A stretch of DNA of 20,694 nt, taken from assembly GCF_025399195.1 (NCBI RefSeq), contig NW_026252186.1, positions 17,158-37,851 on the forward strand, given 5' to 3'. This document shows positions 19,061 to 20,694 of this stretch, one piece after another; position 1 is the stretch's first letter, and every line of letters begins with the position of its first letter. Source of the DNA: Umbelopsis ramanniana AG. Its lineage: Eukaryota; Mucoromycota; Umbelopsidomycetes; Umbelopsidales; Umbelopsidaceae. A program made the position numbers and the translations under genes. The notes beneath the pieces are model-generated. The model was not told where the DNA came from and ran no database searches. It saw only the letters and a program-made list of their open reading frames with translations.

Positions 19061-20619
19061 TAGACAACGTTATCTATGCATATATCTTCAGGCAGTGTCC
19101 ATTTTCTCAGTATTCGCAATAGCATTAGTCAATTTCGCCATATAACTGCAGCAATGGCGGCAATAAACGATCGTGCAATATAGAATCAGATGATGTGGCA
19201 AAGACGTATACAACTTCACACATGTAAATAGATAGGAAGAGTGCCTAAATGGCATCCTGCATAGTCAGAAGGTATGTTTCATCAGAAATGCCTTTGAACA
19301 AGACAGAGGGAATGTAATCTGATCTCACATTGAAAGAGTATCTGTTCATGGTTTCATATCTTCATCTCGCTAACGCAAGCGCACCTATTTTCTTTAGGTG
19401 CTCTTTAGGCAGGATAAATGTTTTTACGTAGACTTCCCAGACATTTGCCATATGTGGAGGTGGAGAGCCAGCAGAATCGTGCCGGCAATAGATCGCAATC
19501 CATCTACGGGAGGAACTTAACCCGACTTGTGGCCAGGAGAATATCCATGGGTTCTAAATGTCGTGGACACTTTTTTTTTTGTTTACGTTATTGAGCACTG
19601 ACTCAGCTTCGTAACACCGTCCTCTCAAAGGCTGGAAGTGAAGACCTGAGGAATACACAAGTAGACATGTCTAAGCTACTGTCTTGTAACTAGTTCGCTC
19701 ATACTATATCAAACTTGGATAATCATTACCTTAAATACATAATTGACAATAATTTTTGAAAAGTAAACGCGCCAATTTCCCGAAATACCAAAGGCGAAGA
19801 GCTAGCCACCGAGCTAATAGAAGCACGCCATTAACATTTTCAATTGCGAACAAGCTAGAATAAACCTTTTTCCAGAGCGTAAACGCCTCAAAAATGGACC
19901 CCAGGATCTCTTTGAATATATTCTTCCTTATTTTGCGGTAATGACTACCGGGGCTGGTATACTCCAAAGTAATGTACGTGTTGGCTTTCAAATCCTCTTT
20001 CAGTCTGCATCTGACTCCTACCAAGATAGGCGGTGACCTTTGCATTAGACATCCGCAGCATACTGATGACATGGAGCGCAACTTAGCAACTGATGGAATT
20101 TATCTGGAATAATACATCATGTTATATTACAGTGGCTAAATGGTTCATACTTTTCATCTATACGGCTGGAGGCTTCTTTTCTGCGGGATTATTTGGCGGT
20201 GCACGTGGGGTTTTACAGTTCAAAGGTAAACCATGAACTGTGATTATATTGCTTTGCTCCCGATATTATGAGTATATGGGATAGTAAACTCCAGTAAAAG
20301 TACTCTGGTGTTGTCTTGGTGTTAGGATATAATTTTGTTGAATACTTTATTTTCGAAAAAATTATACGTCACTTTGAAAGTCTTTTTTGCGCTGTGAGTA
20401 TGATCATTTTGCACCTAAAATGAGAGGAAATTTGCATCAGTCTGATGTTTCATTGGTGCGGATCAAACAAAAGGTAATATACGTTTACACACCCAAATTG
20501 ATATCAAGGCAAACTCGATCACACTCAGCGCAAGAAAGACGTTTCAAGTTGACGAAAATTTGCACCGATTAGTATGATATTCAATAAAAAATACAATAGA
20601 GATTGGAAATATCTCTTAC
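19061..20619. other. Intergenic region upstream of dioxygenase copy 2
   Basis: About 1.55 kb without a gene I can support. The longest frame, 116 codons on the minus strand at 19731-20081, has no recognisable domain. A short hairpin lies at 19377-19405 and a CACGTG at 20202-20207. No transposon ends, terminal repeats or RNA genes were recognised. Confidence 0.5.
19377..19405. repeat. Short perfect hairpin, 7-bp stem and 7-base loop
   Basis: GCACCTA (19381-19387) and TAGGTGC (19395-19401) are exact reverse complements around TTTTCTT. Flanking AAG and CTT extend the stem by three pairs past one mismatch. It lies about 380 bases upstream of the copy 2 dioxygenase ATG. It could be a protein-binding dyad, an RNA structure or chance. 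Confidence 0.4.
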
Positions 20620-20694
20620 CACAAAGTGTAGCGATCTAAATCCTCAAGAGGAACCCACATTCGTTGTGGTGATATTAGGCCCTGGTCTGCGAAA
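20620..20694 (-). CDS. Possible partial exon of a gene running off the right edge
   Basis: On the minus strand, the last 75 bases are open in one frame and end at a good donor (GTAAGAG) at 20619. The frame contains QGLISPQRMWVPLEDLDRYT. I do not recognise it, and the following exon could not be placed with confidence. Composition looks protein-like, but 25 codons is too short to be sure. Confidence 0.2.

Noticed and set aside
19731-20081. 116-codon minus-strand frame
   Set aside because: No recognisable family, no supported exon neighbours, and a length possible by chance in this flank.
1-20694. CRISPR arrays, insertion sequences, operons or prophage
   Set aside because: The DNA is eukaryotic with spliced genes. 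No regularly spaced repeats, transposase or terminal inverted repeats were seen.

Overview
This looks like nuclear DNA from a fungus, most likely an early-diverging one (Mucoromycota-like). Genes are dense and spliced, with introns of roughly 55-100 bases that start GTAAGT, GTATGT or similar and end in (C/T)AG. Intergenic gaps are often only 200-300 bases, and every recognised protein belongs to a fungal or general eukaryotic family. The phylum is an inference from intron density and protein flavour. No bacterial, plasmid or viral signature was seen.

Layout: the plus strand carries SMC6 (812-5383, 19 exons), an SSZ1-type ribosome-associated Hsp70 (5623-7476) and a signal-peptide-bearing TMEM198/DUF4203-like membrane protein (8222-9180). 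The minus strand carries, from right to left, two tandem TauD/TfdA-type Fe(II)/2-oxoglutarate dioxygenases (19000-17599 and 16545-15289), AMP deaminase (15089-11656, 13 exons) and an F-box/WD40 ubiquitin-ligase receptor (11468-9460). The membrane-protein gene and the F-box gene are tail to tail. The four minus-strand genes run head to tail. The left 0.56 kb, 7.5-8.2 kb, 16.5-17.6 kb and the right 1.7 kb have no gene I can support.

Exon structures were rebuilt by hand from splice sites, phase continuity and family conservation. The reconstructed lengths fit their families: SMC6 1101 aa, SSZ1 547 aa, membrane protein 271 aa, F-box/WD40 579 aa, AMP deaminase 876 aa, dioxygenases 368 and 355 aa. 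The genes do not form an evident pathway. They cover genome maintenance (SMC6), co-translational folding (SSZ1), protein turnover (F-box), purine nucleotide balance (AMP deaminase) and probable sulfonate or related small-molecule oxidation (the dioxygenase pair).

I found no convincing new multi-gene system. The points most worth a second look are: a disabled reading frame directly upstream of SMC6, overlapping its first exon; a CACGTG/ACGCGT motif cluster around the SMC6 start; a heat-shock-element-like site before SSZ1; an F-box gene whose last propeller strand lies behind a stop embedded in a splice donor; the unequal intron structures of the dioxygenase pair; and the long serine/glutamate-rich tail of AMP deaminase ending near an RRAS site.
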